64,000 nucleotides of DNA from Bhargavaea ullalensis (GTDB taxonomy: Bacteria > Bacillota > Bacilli > Bacillales_A > Planococcaceae), in NCBI RefSeq assembly GCF_040545425.1, contig NZ_JBEPLW010000002.1, one strand, 5' to 3'. Below the pieces are notes generated by a model. That model searched no databases, had not been told where the DNA came from, and was given only the letters and a program-made list of their open reading frames with translations. Each line of letters begins with the position of its first letter. Position 1 is the stretch's first letter. Positions 1 through 8,270 of the stretch are shown here, in pieces. The translations under genes were made by a program, and so were the position numbers.

Positions 1-233
1 TCGCTTCCGCGCTGCTCGGCGCCGCAGCTAGCGGACTCGTCTCCGTGTTCCGCTCGGTTTCCATGCAGCGGAACATCCGCCGCCTCGAGAAGGAAGTGAA
101 TGAAAAGGAACTGAAGATCGCCGACCAGCAAAACGAAATCGCCGATCTCCAGCAGTACGCCAGCGCCTTCGCCGACACGGAAGCCGACCGCCGGGCATCC
201 GCGGAAGCGGAAAGGCCGGACGGGGGCTTCTGA
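1..233 (+). CDS. LapA-domain (DUF1049) membrane protein, C-terminal part
   Basis: This gene is cut by the left edge; the reading frame enters at base 3 and stops with TGA at 231-233. The visible part begins with the end of a small-residue-rich membrane helix (SALLGAAASGLVSV). A basic patch and a coiled-coil-like charged segment (RRLEKEVNEKELKIADQQNE) follow. This is the usual C-terminal half of small LapA-domain proteins, and B. subtilis also has a LapA-domain gene (yrvD) directly before recJ. It is followed by a strong terminator, so it is the last gene of its transcript. The family call rests on layout and position because the N-terminal helix is missing. Confidence 0.7.
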   Translation, partial: ASALLGAAASGLVSVFRSVSMQRNIRRLEKEVNEKELKIADQQNEIADLQQYASAFADTEADRRASAEAERPDGGF

Positions 234-267
234 AAAGACGGCATCGAAAACCAGAAACGGCCGGGAC

Positions 268-314
268 AAGCATGCCGCGAAGCAGACACGCTCTGCCCCG
301 CGGCATGCTTTTTT
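268..314 (+). terminator. Rho-independent terminator after the LapA-domain gene
   Basis: A perfect 12-bp stem pairs 268-279 with 299-310 across a 19-nt loop and runs into a T tract. It separates the upstream transcript from recJ. It also shows that a GTG at 315 cannot be the recJ start. Confidence 0.9.
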
Positions 315-362
315 GTGCGTGTTCTCATTTGGAAATCCAAGACGCTTCCAGCCGATGGATGC

Positions 363-368
363 TATAAT
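363..368 (+). promoter_or_regulatory. Candidate -10 box for recJ
   Basis: A perfect TATAAT lies 21 nt before the recJ ATG, just after the upstream terminator. No good -35 is visible at 17 bp, so only the -10 is called. Confidence 0.35.
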
Positions 369-389
369 AGTTTCCGAGGAAGTGATGGA

Positions 390-2738
390 ATGATTGATTC
401 GATGAAACGCTGGCGGACGCCCGAAACAGACGGCGACGCCGTGAAGGCATTGGCCGGTTCGCTCGGCCTGTCACCGATTGCGGCCAAGGTCCTCGCCGCC
501 CGGGGATTCACCGACCCGGCCGAGGCCTCGGCTTTTATCAACATGGACCTCGGCAGCTGGCATGACCCGTTCCTGATGAAGGACATGGACACCGCCGTCG
601 AGCTGATCAACTCACATATCCGGCGGGGAAGCCGCATTGCGGTGTACGGCGACTACGACTGCGACGGCGTCACGAGCACGACCGTGATGATGAAGGCATT
701 GCTGTCGCGCGGCGCGGATGCGTTTTATGCGATCCCGAACCGGTTCAAGCACGGCTACGGTCCGAACACGGAATTGTTCACGGAACTGTATGAAAAAGGG
801 GCGTCGCTTATCGTGACGGTCGATAATGGCATTTCGGGGATCGAGCAGATTGCCGCAGCAAAGGCACTTGGGATGGACGTCATCATCACAGACCACCATG
901 AACCCGGAGAAGAGCTTCCGCAGGCGGATGCCATCATCCATCCGCGTCATCCGGAGGGGAATTATCCGTTCGGTGACCTGGCGGGCGTCGGCGTGGCGCT
1001 CAAGGTCGCCCATGCGCTGACGGGCGATTTCCCGGCAGATTCGATTGACCTCGGCGCGATCGGCACGGTGGCGGACCTCGTGCCGCTCAAGGGGGAGAAC
1101 CGCCTGATCGTAAAAAAAGGACTTGAAAAGCTCCGGCATTCCGCGGACCCGGCCGTCAAGGCGCTGTGCAAGGCGGCGAATGTGGAGCAGCCGGCCATCG
1201 ACGAAGAGACGATCGGTTTCGGGTTCGGCCCCCGGATCAATGCGCTCGGCCGTCTCGGCGACGCGGGCCCGGCCGTCCGGATGTTCCTGACCGAGGACCC
1301 GGCGGAAGCGTCGATGCACGCGTCCTCGCTTGACGAGCGCAACCGGGAGCGGCAGAAGATGGTCGCCGCCATTGCGGATGAGGCGATCGCCTGGGTGGAG
1401 GATACATACGGCGACCGGATTCCGCATGTATTGACCGTGGCGGGGGAAGGCTGGAACCCGGGCGTCGTCGGCATCGTGGCGTCCAAGCTGACCGAGCGCT
1501 TCTACCGGCCGTCGCTCGTCCTGTCGATCGACCGGGAAAAAGGGATCGCCAAGGGCTCGGCACGCAGCATCGAGGGCTTCCATCTGTATCAGGAGCTGGC
1601 AAAAAACGCAGATCTGATCCCGCATTTCGGCGGCCACCCGATGGCGGCGGGCCTCACGCTGCCGATCGACAACGTCGGGGCGCTCCGCGATAACCTGATC
1701 CGCCAGGGGGAAGAGACGCTCACGGAAGAGGACCTCGTCCCCGTGCTCGACATCGATGTGACATTGTCGCTGGATGAAGTGGATCTGGCATCGATCGAGT
1801 CGCTGCGAGAACTCGCCCCGTTCGGCGTCGGTTTTGTCAAGCCGGTGTACGGCATTTCGGAGCTGTCGGTCGAATCCAGCCGGAAAATCGGCTCGATGCG
1901 CAATCACCTGAAGCTGACCGTCACGGACGGGCGCAATCAGCTCGACGTTGTCGGGTTTGGGCTCGGCCACATCGAGGACGAACTGACGCCCGATGCGAAA
2001 GTGAGCATTGCCGGCGATCTTCAGATCAACGAGTGGAACGGCCGGAAAAAGCCGCAGCTGCTCCTGAAAGACCTGAAGTCGTCCGGCTGGCAGCTGTTTG
2101 ACGTGCGCGGGGAACGCGTGCTGTCGCGCTGGCTGCCGAGCATTCCGGCAGACGCGCTTTTCGTCGCGTTCAAAAAAGAGAACGCGGCAAAATTCCGTGC
2201 GGACACGGGCAAGGAAATCCTGCTGTGCAGCCAGGTGGAACCGGCCCGGGGAAGCTCGCTTGTGATCCTGGACCTCCCGGACTCGATGGAGGAACTGGAG
2301 GGCCTGCTCGGCTCCTGCAGCCCCGCTCGCGTTTATACGCATTTCCATGTGCCCGAATCCAGGTACTTCATGGGGATTCCGGACCGCAAGCAGTTCGGCT
2401 GGTATTACACGTTCCTCAAGCAGAAAGGCCAATTCCATGTGATGCGCGAAGGCGAGCGCCTGGCCAAGCATCGCGGCTGGAGCCGTGATACAATTATCTT
2501 CATGACAAAGGTGTTTTTCGAGCTCGGGTTTGTTACAATGGAAAACGGGTTTGCCGTCGCCGTGGGCGATCCCCCGAAGAGGGATCTGTCGGAATCCGGC
2601 AGCTATCGCGGGCTGGAGCGGCAAATCGAGATCGAACAGGCTTTGTTATATTCGCCGTACATGGAATTAAGGCGGGTCATCGGCGCCGTTCTGGACGCCC
2701 CGGACACCGCCCGGGAGGAGCAGCAACTATGGATTTGA
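390..2738 (+). CDS. recJ: Single-stranded-DNA-specific exonuclease RecJ
   Basis: RecJ is a 5'-to-3' single-strand DNA exonuclease of the DHH phosphoesterase superfamily that acts in recombinational and mismatch repair. The 782-residue product shows the manganese-binding motifs in order: YGDYDCDG (about 87-94), VDNG (144-147) and TDHHEP (168-173). The DHHA1 glycine motif GGHPMAAG follows near 413. The C-terminal third is the longer form typical of Firmicutes. The start is ATG 390 behind GAGGAAGTG; an upstream in-frame GTG at 315 lies in the tail of the preceding terminator and is rejected. The stop overlaps the start of apt by 10 bp, which suggests translational coupling. Confidence 0.97.
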   Translation: MIDSMKRWRTPETDGDAVKALAGSLGLSPIAAKVLAARGFTDPAEASAFINMDLGSWHDPFLMKDMDTAVELINSHIRRGSRIAVYGDYDCDGVTSTTVMMKALLSRGADAFYAIPNRFKHGYGPNTELFTELYEKGASLIVTVDNGISGIEQIAAAKALGMDVIITDHHEPGEELPQADAIIHPRHPEGNYPFGDLAGVGVALKVAHALTGDFPADSIDLGAIGTVADLVPLKGENRLIVKKGLEKLRHSADPAVKALCKAANVEQPAIDEETIGFGFGPRINALGRLGDAGPAVRMFLTEDPAEASMHASSLDERNRERQKMVAAIADEAIAWVEDTYGDRIPHVLTVAGEGWNPGVVGIVASKLTERFYRPSLVLSIDREKGIAKGSARSIEGFHLYQELAKNADLIPHFGGHPMAAGLTLPIDNVGALRDNLIRQGEETLTEEDLVPVLDIDVTLSLDEVDLASIESLRELAPFGVGFVKPVYGISELSVESSRKIGSMRNHLKLTVTDGRNQLDVVGFGLGHIEDELTPDAKVSIAGDLQINEWNGRKKPQLLLKDLKSSGWQLFDVRGERVLSRWLPSIPADALFVAFKKENAAKFRADTGKEILLCSQVEPARGSSLVILDLPDSMEELEGLLGSCSPARVYTHFHVPESRYFMGIPDRKQFGWYYTFLKQKGQFHVMREGERLAKHRGWSRDTIIFMTKVFFELGFVTMENGFAVAVGDPPKRDLSESGSYRGLERQIEIEQALLYSPYMELRRVIGAVLDAPDTAREEQQLWI

Positions 2739-3241
2739 AGCAATACGTGACGGTCGTGGACGATTATCCGAAGCCGGGAATCAGCTTCAAGGATATCACG
2801 ACGATCATGGACAACGGTCCGGTCTACAAATATGCGACCGACCAGATCGTGGAATACGCCAGAGAGGTCGGGGCCGAGATCATCGTCGGTCCCGAAGCGC
2901 GCGGGTTCATCATCGGATGCCCGGTCGCCTATGCGCTGGAAATCGGCTTCGCGCCCGTGCGCAAGGAAGGCAAGCTGCCGCGCGAGACGATCAAAGTCGA
3001 ATACGGCCTGGAATACGGCAAGGATGTGCTCACGATCCACAAAGATGCCATCAAGCCGGGCCAGCGCGTCCTCATCGTCGACGACCTGCTTGCAACGGGC
3101 GGGACGGTCGAGGCGACTGTTGACCTCGTCGAGCAGCTCGGCGGCATCGTGGCCGGCTGCGCGTTCCTCATTGAGCTCGGCTATCTAAACGGCCGGGACA
3201 AGCTTAAAGGCTATGACATCCATGCGCTCATTCAATATTGA
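2729..3241 (+). CDS. apt: Adenine phosphoribosyltransferase
   Basis: The enzyme salvages adenine by joining it to PRPP to give AMP and pyrophosphate in the cytoplasm. The 170-residue protein has normal family length. It carries the PRPP-binding loop VLIVDDLLATGGT (about 115-127) and the family segment GPEARGFIIG near 53. It starts inside the last codons of recJ behind GGGAGGAG and ends at a strong terminator, so it closes the recJ-apt unit. The order recJ-apt-rel is conserved in Bacillus. Confidence 0.97.
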   Translation: MDLKQYVTVVDDYPKPGISFKDITTIMDNGPVYKYATDQIVEYAREVGAEIIVGPEARGFIIGCPVAYALEIGFAPVRKEGKLPRETIKVEYGLEYGKDVLTIHKDAIKPGQRVLIVDDLLATGGTVEATVDLVEQLGGIVAGCAFLIELGYLNGRDKLKGYDIHALIQY

Positions 3242-3251
3242 TTGACGATCG

Positions 3252-3280
3252 CCCTCCGGCATGACGCCGGAGGGATTTTT
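3252..3280 (+). terminator. Rho-independent terminator after apt
   Basis: A 9-bp GC-rich stem (3252-3260 with 3266-3274) with a 5-nt loop is followed by ATTTTT. It separates recJ-apt from rel. Confidence 0.92.
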
Positions 3281-3298
3281 GCAAAGAAAAGCGGTTTT

Positions 3299-3327
3299 TT
3301 GCAAATCGTTTCTTTTTTGATTAGAAT
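3299..3327 (+). promoter_or_regulatory. Candidate SigA promoter for rel
   Basis: TTGCAA (3299-3304) is separated by 17 bp from TAGAAT (3322-3327), about 45 nt before the rel start. Each hexamer is a moderate match. Confidence 0.4.
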
Positions 3328-3346
3328 AATCTTATTCGACAATAAG
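3319..3346. promoter_or_regulatory. Two abutting perfect dyads at the rel promoter
   Basis: GATTA-GAA-TAATC (3319-3331) shares its last base with CTTATT-CGAC-AATAAG (3331-3346). Both are perfect inverted repeats in an AT-rich island, and the first overlaps the candidate -10. They could be an operator or a start-proximal RNA structure. No known regulator is recognised. Confidence 0.35.
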
Positions 3347-3371
3347 CAACATCGGAAGGAAGGTGTACGGA

Positions 3372-5567
3372 ATGGCGAAAAATACGGTAATGACGGTGGA
3401 AGAAGTTTTCGCTTCCGTTGCTTCCTATATGAATGAAGACCACGTCCATTTCGTGGAAGAGGCCTATGCGGTTGCGGAAAAGGCGCACCGCGGCCAGACG
3501 AGAAGCTCCGGCGAGCCGTATATCACCCATCCCGTACAGGTGGCCGGCATTCTGGCCGACCTTCAGATGGATCCGGAAACCGTGGCTGCCGGCTTCCTGC
3601 ATGACGTCGTGGAAGACACGGATGTCACCAGGGAGGAACTGGTCGGGAAGTTCGGTGAGGAAGTCGCCATGCTCGTCGACGGGGTGACAAAACTCGACAA
3701 GCTCAAATATATGTCCAAGGAAGAAAAACAGGCGGAAAACCACCGCAAAATGTTCATCGCGATGGCCCAGGACATCCGGGTCATCCTCATCAAGCTGGCG
3801 GACCGTCTCCACAATATGCGGACGCTCAAATACACGAGTCCCGAAAAACAGCGCAGGGTGTCGGCGGAAACGCTTGAAATCTTCGCGCCCCTCGCCCACC
3901 GGCTCGGTATTTCCAAGATCAAGTGGGAGCTCGAGGACACGGCGCTCCGTTACCTGAATCCGCAGCAGTATTACCGCATCGTGAACCTCATGAAGCGCAA
4001 GCGGACGGAGCGGGAAGCCTACCTCGACAATGTGATGGACACCATCCGTGAAGAGCTCGGCCAGGTGCATATCAAGGCCGAGCTTTCCGGCCGGCCGAAA
4101 CATATTTACAGCATTTACCGCAAAATGGCGATGCAGAACAAGCAGTTCAACGAAATCTACGATCTGCTGGCGGTGCGCATCATGGTGTCGAGCATCAAAG
4201 ACTGCTATGCGGTCCTCGGCATCATCCATACGCTTTGGAAGCCGATGCCCGGCCGGTTCAAGGACTACATCGCCATGCCGAAGCAGAACCTGTACCAGTC
4301 GCTCCACACGACGGTCGTCGGTCCGCAGGGCGATCCGCTTGAAGTGCAGATCCGCACCGAGGAGATGCACCGCATCGCCGAATACGGGGTCGCGGCCCAC
4401 TGGGCATACAAGGAAGGCAAGAACGTCGAGGAAAACCGCGACACGCTTGATTCCAAGTTGACGTGGTTCCGGGAGATCCTTGATTTCCAGAACGAGTCGT
4501 CAAACGCGGAAGAGTTCATGGAGTCGCTCAAATACGACCTGTTCTCCGACATGGTGTACGTATTCACGCCGCAGGGGGACGTGCTCGAACTGAGGGCGGG
4601 CTCCGTCCCGATCGACTTCGCCTACCGGGTCCACTCGGAAGTCGGCAACAAGATGATCGGGGCGAAGGTGAACGGCAAAATTGTCCCGCTTGATACCGAA
4701 CTGAACACGGGGGACATCGTCGAGATCCTGACGTCCAAGCAGTCATTTGGTCCGAGCCGCGACTGGCTCAAGATCGCCAACACCTCACAGGCCAAAAACA
4801 AGATCAAGCAATACTTCAAAAAGCAGCTCCGTGATGAAAATATCATCAAAGGCCGCGAAATGATCGAACAGGAACTGAAATCCCGGGGCCTGGACAAAAA
4901 AGAAGTGCTGACCGAGGAAAATGTCCGCCGGGTGTGCGAGAAATTCAATTTCGCCAGCGAAGAAGACATGCATGCCGCGGTCGGATTCAACGGCATCACG
5001 GCCCAGCAGATCGTCAACCGCCTGACGGACAGGATCCGGAAGGAAAAAGAGGCGGAAGAGCGGCTTGAGAAGATCACCCAGGAGATGGCCTTGCCGCAGC
5101 CGAAAAAAGAAACCGAGTCCGGCGTCATCGTTCCGGGCATCGACAACCTGCTCATCCGCCTGTCGCGCTGCTGCAGCCCCGTTCCGGGAGACGAAATCGT
5201 CGGCTACATCACGAAGGGACGCGGTGTCTCGGTTCACCGCGCAGACTGCCCGAACGTCTCGCTCGAGAACGACGAAGGCCGGCTCATCGACGTGGAATGG
5301 GCGAACGGCAACAGCGCCAAACAGAAAGAGTATCAGGTGGACATCGAAATCTCCGGGTTCAACCGGCAGGGCCTCCTGAATGAAGTGATGCACATCATCA
5401 ACGATCTGAAGACCGTCATCACCGCGGTCAGTGCACGCACCGATAAAAACAAGATTGCGACGATCAATATGACGCTCCTGATCACAAATATCACCCATCT
5501 TCACCGGATCGTCGAGCGCATCAAGCAGATCCGCGACATTTACTACGTGCAGCGGGTCACGAACTGA
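3372..5567 (+). CDS. relA: Bifunctional (p)ppGpp synthetase/hydrolase (Rel)
   Basis: This long RSH protein makes and degrades the stringent-response alarmones ppGpp and pppGpp. Of 731 residues, the N-terminal HD hydrolase has intact metal-binding HDVVEDT (about 76-82). The synthetase domain carries RFKD (about 295-298), the charge motif of bifunctional Rel enzymes rather than of synthetase-only RelA. A TGS domain follows near 392-455, then a Cys-containing conserved region and a C-terminal ACT domain. ATG 3372 is chosen over an in-frame GTG at 3363, because the purine-rich site 3354-3363 would overlap the latter and N-terminal homology begins MAKNTV. dtd follows 15 bp later, as in B. subtilis. 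Confidence 0.97.
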   Translation: MAKNTVMTVEEVFASVASYMNEDHVHFVEEAYAVAEKAHRGQTRSSGEPYITHPVQVAGILADLQMDPETVAAGFLHDVVEDTDVTREELVGKFGEEVAMLVDGVTKLDKLKYMSKEEKQAENHRKMFIAMAQDIRVILIKLADRLHNMRTLKYTSPEKQRRVSAETLEIFAPLAHRLGISKIKWELEDTALRYLNPQQYYRIVNLMKRKRTEREAYLDNVMDTIREELGQVHIKAELSGRPKHIYSIYRKMAMQNKQFNEIYDLLAVRIMVSSIKDCYAVLGIIHTLWKPMPGRFKDYIAMPKQNLYQSLHTTVVGPQGDPLEVQIRTEEMHRIAEYGVAAHWAYKEGKNVEENRDTLDSKLTWFREILDFQNESSNAEEFMESLKYDLFSDMVYVFTPQGDVLELRAGSVPIDFAYRVHSEVGNKMIGAKVNGKIVPLDTELNTGDIVEILTSKQSFGPSRDWLKIANTSQAKNKIKQYFKKQLRDENIIKGREMIEQELKSRGLDKKEVLTEENVRRVCEKFNFASEEDMHAAVGFNGITAQQIVNRLTDRIRKEKEAEERLEKITQEMALPQPKKETESGVIVPGIDNLLIRLSRCCSPVPGDEIVGYITKGRGVSVHRADCPNVSLENDEGRLIDVEWANGNSAKQKEYQVDIEISGFNRQGLLNEVMHIINDLKTVITAVSARTDKNKIATINMTLLITNITHLHRIVERIKQIRDIYYVQRVTN

Positions 5568-5582
5568 GCAGGGGGGACCACC

Positions 5583-6032
5583 ATGAAAGTCATCATCCAG
5601 AGAAGCCGCGAAGCATCCGTGACGGTCGAAGGGGAAGTGACCGGCTCCATTGAACACGGCTACGTGCTGCTTGTGGGCTTCACACACGGGGACGATGAGG
5701 AAGACGTGCGCTACGTCGCCGGAAAAGTCGCCAACCTCCGCCTGTTCGAGGACGAGGAAGGGAAGATGAACCGTTCGATCCTCGACACCGGCGGCGGCAT
5801 CTTGTCGGTGTCCCAGTTCACCCTGTACGCCGACACGAGAAAAGGGCGCAGGCCGGGATTCTCCGACGCCGCCCGTCCCGAACACGCAGAACCGCTATGG
5901 AACCGGTTCAATGAAGAACTGCGTTCACTCGGACTGCAAGTCGAAACCGGCGTGTTCGGCGCCATGATGGACGTCCGCCTCTTGAACGACGGCCCCGTCA
6001 CCGTGGAAGTGGCATCGAAACCGAAAAACTGA
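5583..6032 (+). CDS. dtd: D-aminoacyl-tRNA deacylase
   Basis: DTD removes D-amino acids, and also glycine misattached to tRNA-Ala, from aminoacyl-tRNA. The 149-residue protein has the usual length. It shows the two active-site signatures SVSQFTLYAD (about 77-86) and the C-terminal NDGPVT motif that supplies the cross-subunit Gly-cisPro-type loop. It has a GGGGGGA Shine-Dalgarno, lies 15 bp after rel, and ends before a strong terminator. It is the last gene of the rel-dtd transcript. Confidence 0.96.
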   Translation: MKVIIQRSREASVTVEGEVTGSIEHGYVLLVGFTHGDDEEDVRYVAGKVANLRLFEDEEGKMNRSILDTGGGILSVSQFTLYADTRKGRRPGFSDAARPEHAEPLWNRFNEELRSLGLQVETGVFGAMMDVRLLNDGPVTVEVASKPKN

Positions 6033-6044
6033 ATCCAAATGGAA

Positions 6045-6078
6045 CGGCAGCCCGGGGAGAGAGGGGCTGCCGTTTTTT
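6045..6078 (+). terminator. Rho-independent terminator after dtd
   Basis: A perfect 9-bp stem (6045-6053 with 6064-6072) is followed by six T. Confidence 0.92.
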
Positions 6079-6159
6079 GATGGGGAGGGAATCGGATGGG
6101 GTTTACATAAGATAATTATTTGGCGGGATGAGGCAGAGACGGCCTGCGGGATGTGGAAA

Positions 6160-6244
6160 GCGGGCGCCAAAACATCGAAAGCGGACGCCAAAACACCCCG
6201 GGCGGGCGCGAAAATCTCCTGGAGCATTAAGCAGGCGCCAAACC
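6160..6244. repeat. Intergenic tandem array A: 21-bp period, four copies
   Basis: A word close to GCGGGCGCCAAAA occurs at 6160, 6181, 6202 and, more degenerate, 6231. The first three copies are exactly 21 bp apart; the fourth follows after 29 bp. Only the first 13 or so bases of each unit are conserved. The array lies between the facing terminators of dtd and the amidase gene, so it is probably hardly transcribed. No gene is seen in 6079-6305. Confidence 0.8.
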
Positions 6245-6269
6245 TCCTTCCCACCAAATCCAATCCCAT

Positions 6270-6300
6270 CAAAAACGCCGCCCCCATCAAGGAGGCGGCT
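6270..6300 (-). terminator. Rho-independent terminator of the amidase gene
   Basis: Read on the minus strand, a GC-rich stem of about 9 bp (arms near 6291-6299 and 6277-6285, one G-U pair) is followed by a T run at 6275-6271. It starts a few bases after the amidase stop codon. Confidence 0.8.
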
Positions 6301-6305
6301 CATGC

Positions 6306-7865
6306 TCATTTCTTCAATTGCGAATCAAAGTAATCAATGACGCCCCGGTAGATGCCGTCGGTCGCTTTTTCGCGGAAAGACGGATCAGCCAGCCGGCGTT
6401 CCTCGGTGAGATTGCTCAGGAAGCCGAGTTCGATCAGGATGGCGGGCTGGCGGTTTTCCCGGAGGACCAGGAAATTGCCTTTCTGGACGCCGCGGTCGCG
6501 GAATTCCAGTTCGCCCGATAAGCCGGCGTGGACGGCTTCCGCCAGTGCGAGTTGATTGCCGTTCAGGTAGTAGGTGGTGAAGCCGTTGACCGAATGGTCG
6601 TGGGTCGCATCATAGTGGACGCTGATGAATGCGTCGGCCTCGCTTTGATTGCTGACAGATACGCGTTTGCGCAGCCCGATGTACTCATCCGTATCCCGCG
6701 TCATGATCACGTCGGCCCCGGCGGCGCTCAGCTTGGCCGCCAGCAATTCGGCGGTCGGCAGGGTGAGGTCTTTTTCATCGGTCCCCCGGATGCCGGTCGT
6801 GCCGCGGTCATTGCCGCCGTGACCGGCATCGACGACGAGGGTGAGCCCCTTCAGTGTCCCGGGTTTCCGATTGGCTTTCTTGGCGCTTTTTTTGCGGTCC
6901 TTTTTAACTGCACTTTTGCCGTCCGATGACACAACCCAGCTGGCAACGAATGCTTCCGTTCCGTCTTGAAGGCGGATTTTGTACCAGTCATTTTCCGTTC
7001 CGTCCACCGGGAACGTCTGGCCGGCAGCCGCGCGGAGGGCGACTTGTCCGGAAGTGGCCGGTTCCGTCCGGATGTTCGTTCCATCGTACAGGATGGTGAC
7101 CGAACCGGCAGATTTGGCAGCGGCGCCGCCCGCGTCTCCGGCTTGCGGGGCGGGCGTGCCGTCAAAGGATCCGTGGAAAGCGGAGACCCAGCCTTTTTTT
7201 CCGCCGCCGACGTCCAGCTGGACCCAGTTGTGTTTTTCGGCGACCACCGGATACGTTTCGCCTTTTCGGATGACGCCGACTTTCTTGGATGAAAGATCGG
7301 CTTCTTTTCTGACGTTCAGTCCGCCGACTGCGACCGTGAACGCCGTCTTCGTTTCTTTTTCGGCGGACGCAGTTTTTTCCGGTTCCGCACTTTCTGTTAT
7401 GTATCGGCTTGCGACCCAGCCACGCTCGCCGTTCCACTCAATCTCCGTCCAGCCGTTTGAGGAACCGAACGAAGCAGCGCTGTCTCCCTGGTTCATCTTG
7501 GAAAGCACCGCGGCGGATGTGGACGGCAGCGCCCGGACATTCAGGCGGTCCACTTGCGAAACGACTGCGACTCCTGCTGCTTCTTTCTCCTGCTCAGACG
7601 AAGTGAGCCAGGAGGCGACCCATCCTTTTCCGTCAGGCGTCTCGACTTCAAGCCAGTCGCCGTCGGAGCCGGTCACGGTCAGGCGGTCTCCTTTGTTCAG
7701 CTTTCCGGTGATGCCGTGGGACAGTCCGGGGCCCGAGCGGATGTTCAAGGTGTCCCCGCTGACGACGGCAGTGCCCGATGCAGCAAGCGGGGCGTTCCGG
7801 TGCGGCCCTGTGACGAAAACGGCCGCGAGTAAAAATAAGATGATGGCGATGGAACTTTTTTTCAT
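6306..7865 (-). CDS. Secreted N-acetylmuramoyl-L-alanine amidase with four SH3b domains (YrvJ-like)
   Basis: This zinc amidase cuts the bond between N-acetylmuramic acid and the peptide stem in the cell wall. The 519-residue protein begins with a signal peptide (KK, then a hydrophobic core, about 1-29). Four bacterial SH3 repeats follow at about 32-92, 98-158, 173-235 and 250-315, each with LNIR/LNVR and GWVAS-type words; they should bind the wall. A basic linker leads to an Amidase_3 domain (about 337-516) with DAGHGG, a metal-binding Glu in TDEKDL, SVHYDA, and the catalytic Glu in LIELGFLSN. The start follows GGGGGGAG. The same family occupies this position (yrvJ) in B. subtilis. Confidence 0.93.
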   Translation of the reverse strand: MKKSSIAIILFLLAAVFVTGPHRNAPLAASGTAVVSGDTLNIRSGPGLSHGITGKLNKGDRLTVTGSDGDWLEVETPDGKGWVASWLTSSEQEKEAAGVAVVSQVDRLNVRALPSTSAAVLSKMNQGDSAASFGSSNGWTEIEWNGERGWVASRYITESAEPEKTASAEKETKTAFTVAVGGLNVRKEADLSSKKVGVIRKGETYPVVAEKHNWVQLDVGGGKKGWVSAFHGSFDGTPAPQAGDAGGAAAKSAGSVTILYDGTNIRTEPATSGQVALRAAAGQTFPVDGTENDWYKIRLQDGTEAFVASWVVSSDGKSAVKKDRKKSAKKANRKPGTLKGLTLVVDAGHGGNDRGTTGIRGTDEKDLTLPTAELLAAKLSAAGADVIMTRDTDEYIGLRKRVSVSNQSEADAFISVHYDATHDHSVNGFTTYYLNGNQLALAEAVHAGLSGELEFRDRGVQKGNFLVLRENRQPAILIELGFLSNLTEERRLADPSFREKATDGIYRGVIDYFDSQLKK

Positions 7866-7947
7866 GGACTCCCCCCTTATGAATAGTTTAAAGGTGAAGG
7901 ATCGAAAATTCTATCCCTTTTTCGAAAACGGTTGACAGTTGGTTCCT

Positions 7948-7977
7948 TTGTCATTAACATAATGGGTAATCTATACT
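7948..7977 (+). promoter_or_regulatory. Candidate SigA promoter for the hisS-aspS T-box leader
   Basis: TTGTCA (7948-7953), an 18-bp spacer and TATACT (7972-7977) would start transcription near 7984, just where stem I of the T-box begins. A TTGACA at 7932 has a poorer -10 partner and would give an overlong leader. Confidence 0.5.
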
Positions 7978-7983
7978 GGATTC

Positions 7984-8248
7984 AACGCCAATGACCGGAA
8001 AAGTAGCGGTGCGGAGGCCTGAAAAGAGAGGGCGGGACCCCGGCTGAAATCCCGCCTGCAGGCACGCATCGTGAACAACACCCGAGAGGCTCTTCTTCGA
8101 AACGGATTTCCGCGTAGGAGAAGACGGCGCCGGCCGTTACCCGGACCGAGTGGGCACTGTCTGTCAGGAAAGTGCCAATCAGGGTGGAACCGCGGTGGCC
8201 AGACGGCCCTCGTCCCTTGCAGCGATGCAGGGACGGGGGCTTTTTTCA
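7984..8248 (+). promoter_or_regulatory. T-box riboswitch controlling hisS-aspS
   Basis: The leader senses uncharged tRNA and lets transcription continue when charging is low. The T-box sequence AGGGTGGAACCGCGG is at 8181-8195. It is followed by a terminator (arms about 8208-8221 and 8225-8239, six T at 8241). Stem I has AGTA at 8002-8005 and GAA at 8073-8075 flanking a helix (8006-8012 with 8066-8072), which fixes the loop-E geometry. Read in the register of the alaS T-box here (GAA-N-codon-A), the specifier is AAC (8077-8079), an Asn codon. CAC (His) overlaps it at 8079-8081. The T-box class is certain; the specifier is inferred. Confidence 0.93.
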
Positions 8249-8270
8249 TTTGGAAAGGATGGGAAAATCA

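Noticed and set aside
315..389. GTG start for recJ at 315
   Set aside because: It is in the T tract of the preceding terminator; ATG 390 has a ribosome site and normal family length.
612..2624. A 670-codon ORF antisense to recJ, and similar long antisense ORFs under rel, alaS and lepA
   Set aside because: These are shadows of strong codon bias in a high-GC genome; the sense strands encode clear conserved proteins.
7932..7963. TTGACA at 7932 as the hisS promoter
   Set aside because: Its -10 candidates (TAACAT at 17 bp, CATAAT at 20 bp) are weaker than TTGTCA-N18-TATACT, which starts exactly at the T-box leader. It may still have minor activity.
8172..8270. Upstream extension of hisS from 8172
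   Set aside because: The extension lies in the T-box and terminator, and homologues start at the MFKVPRG segment.
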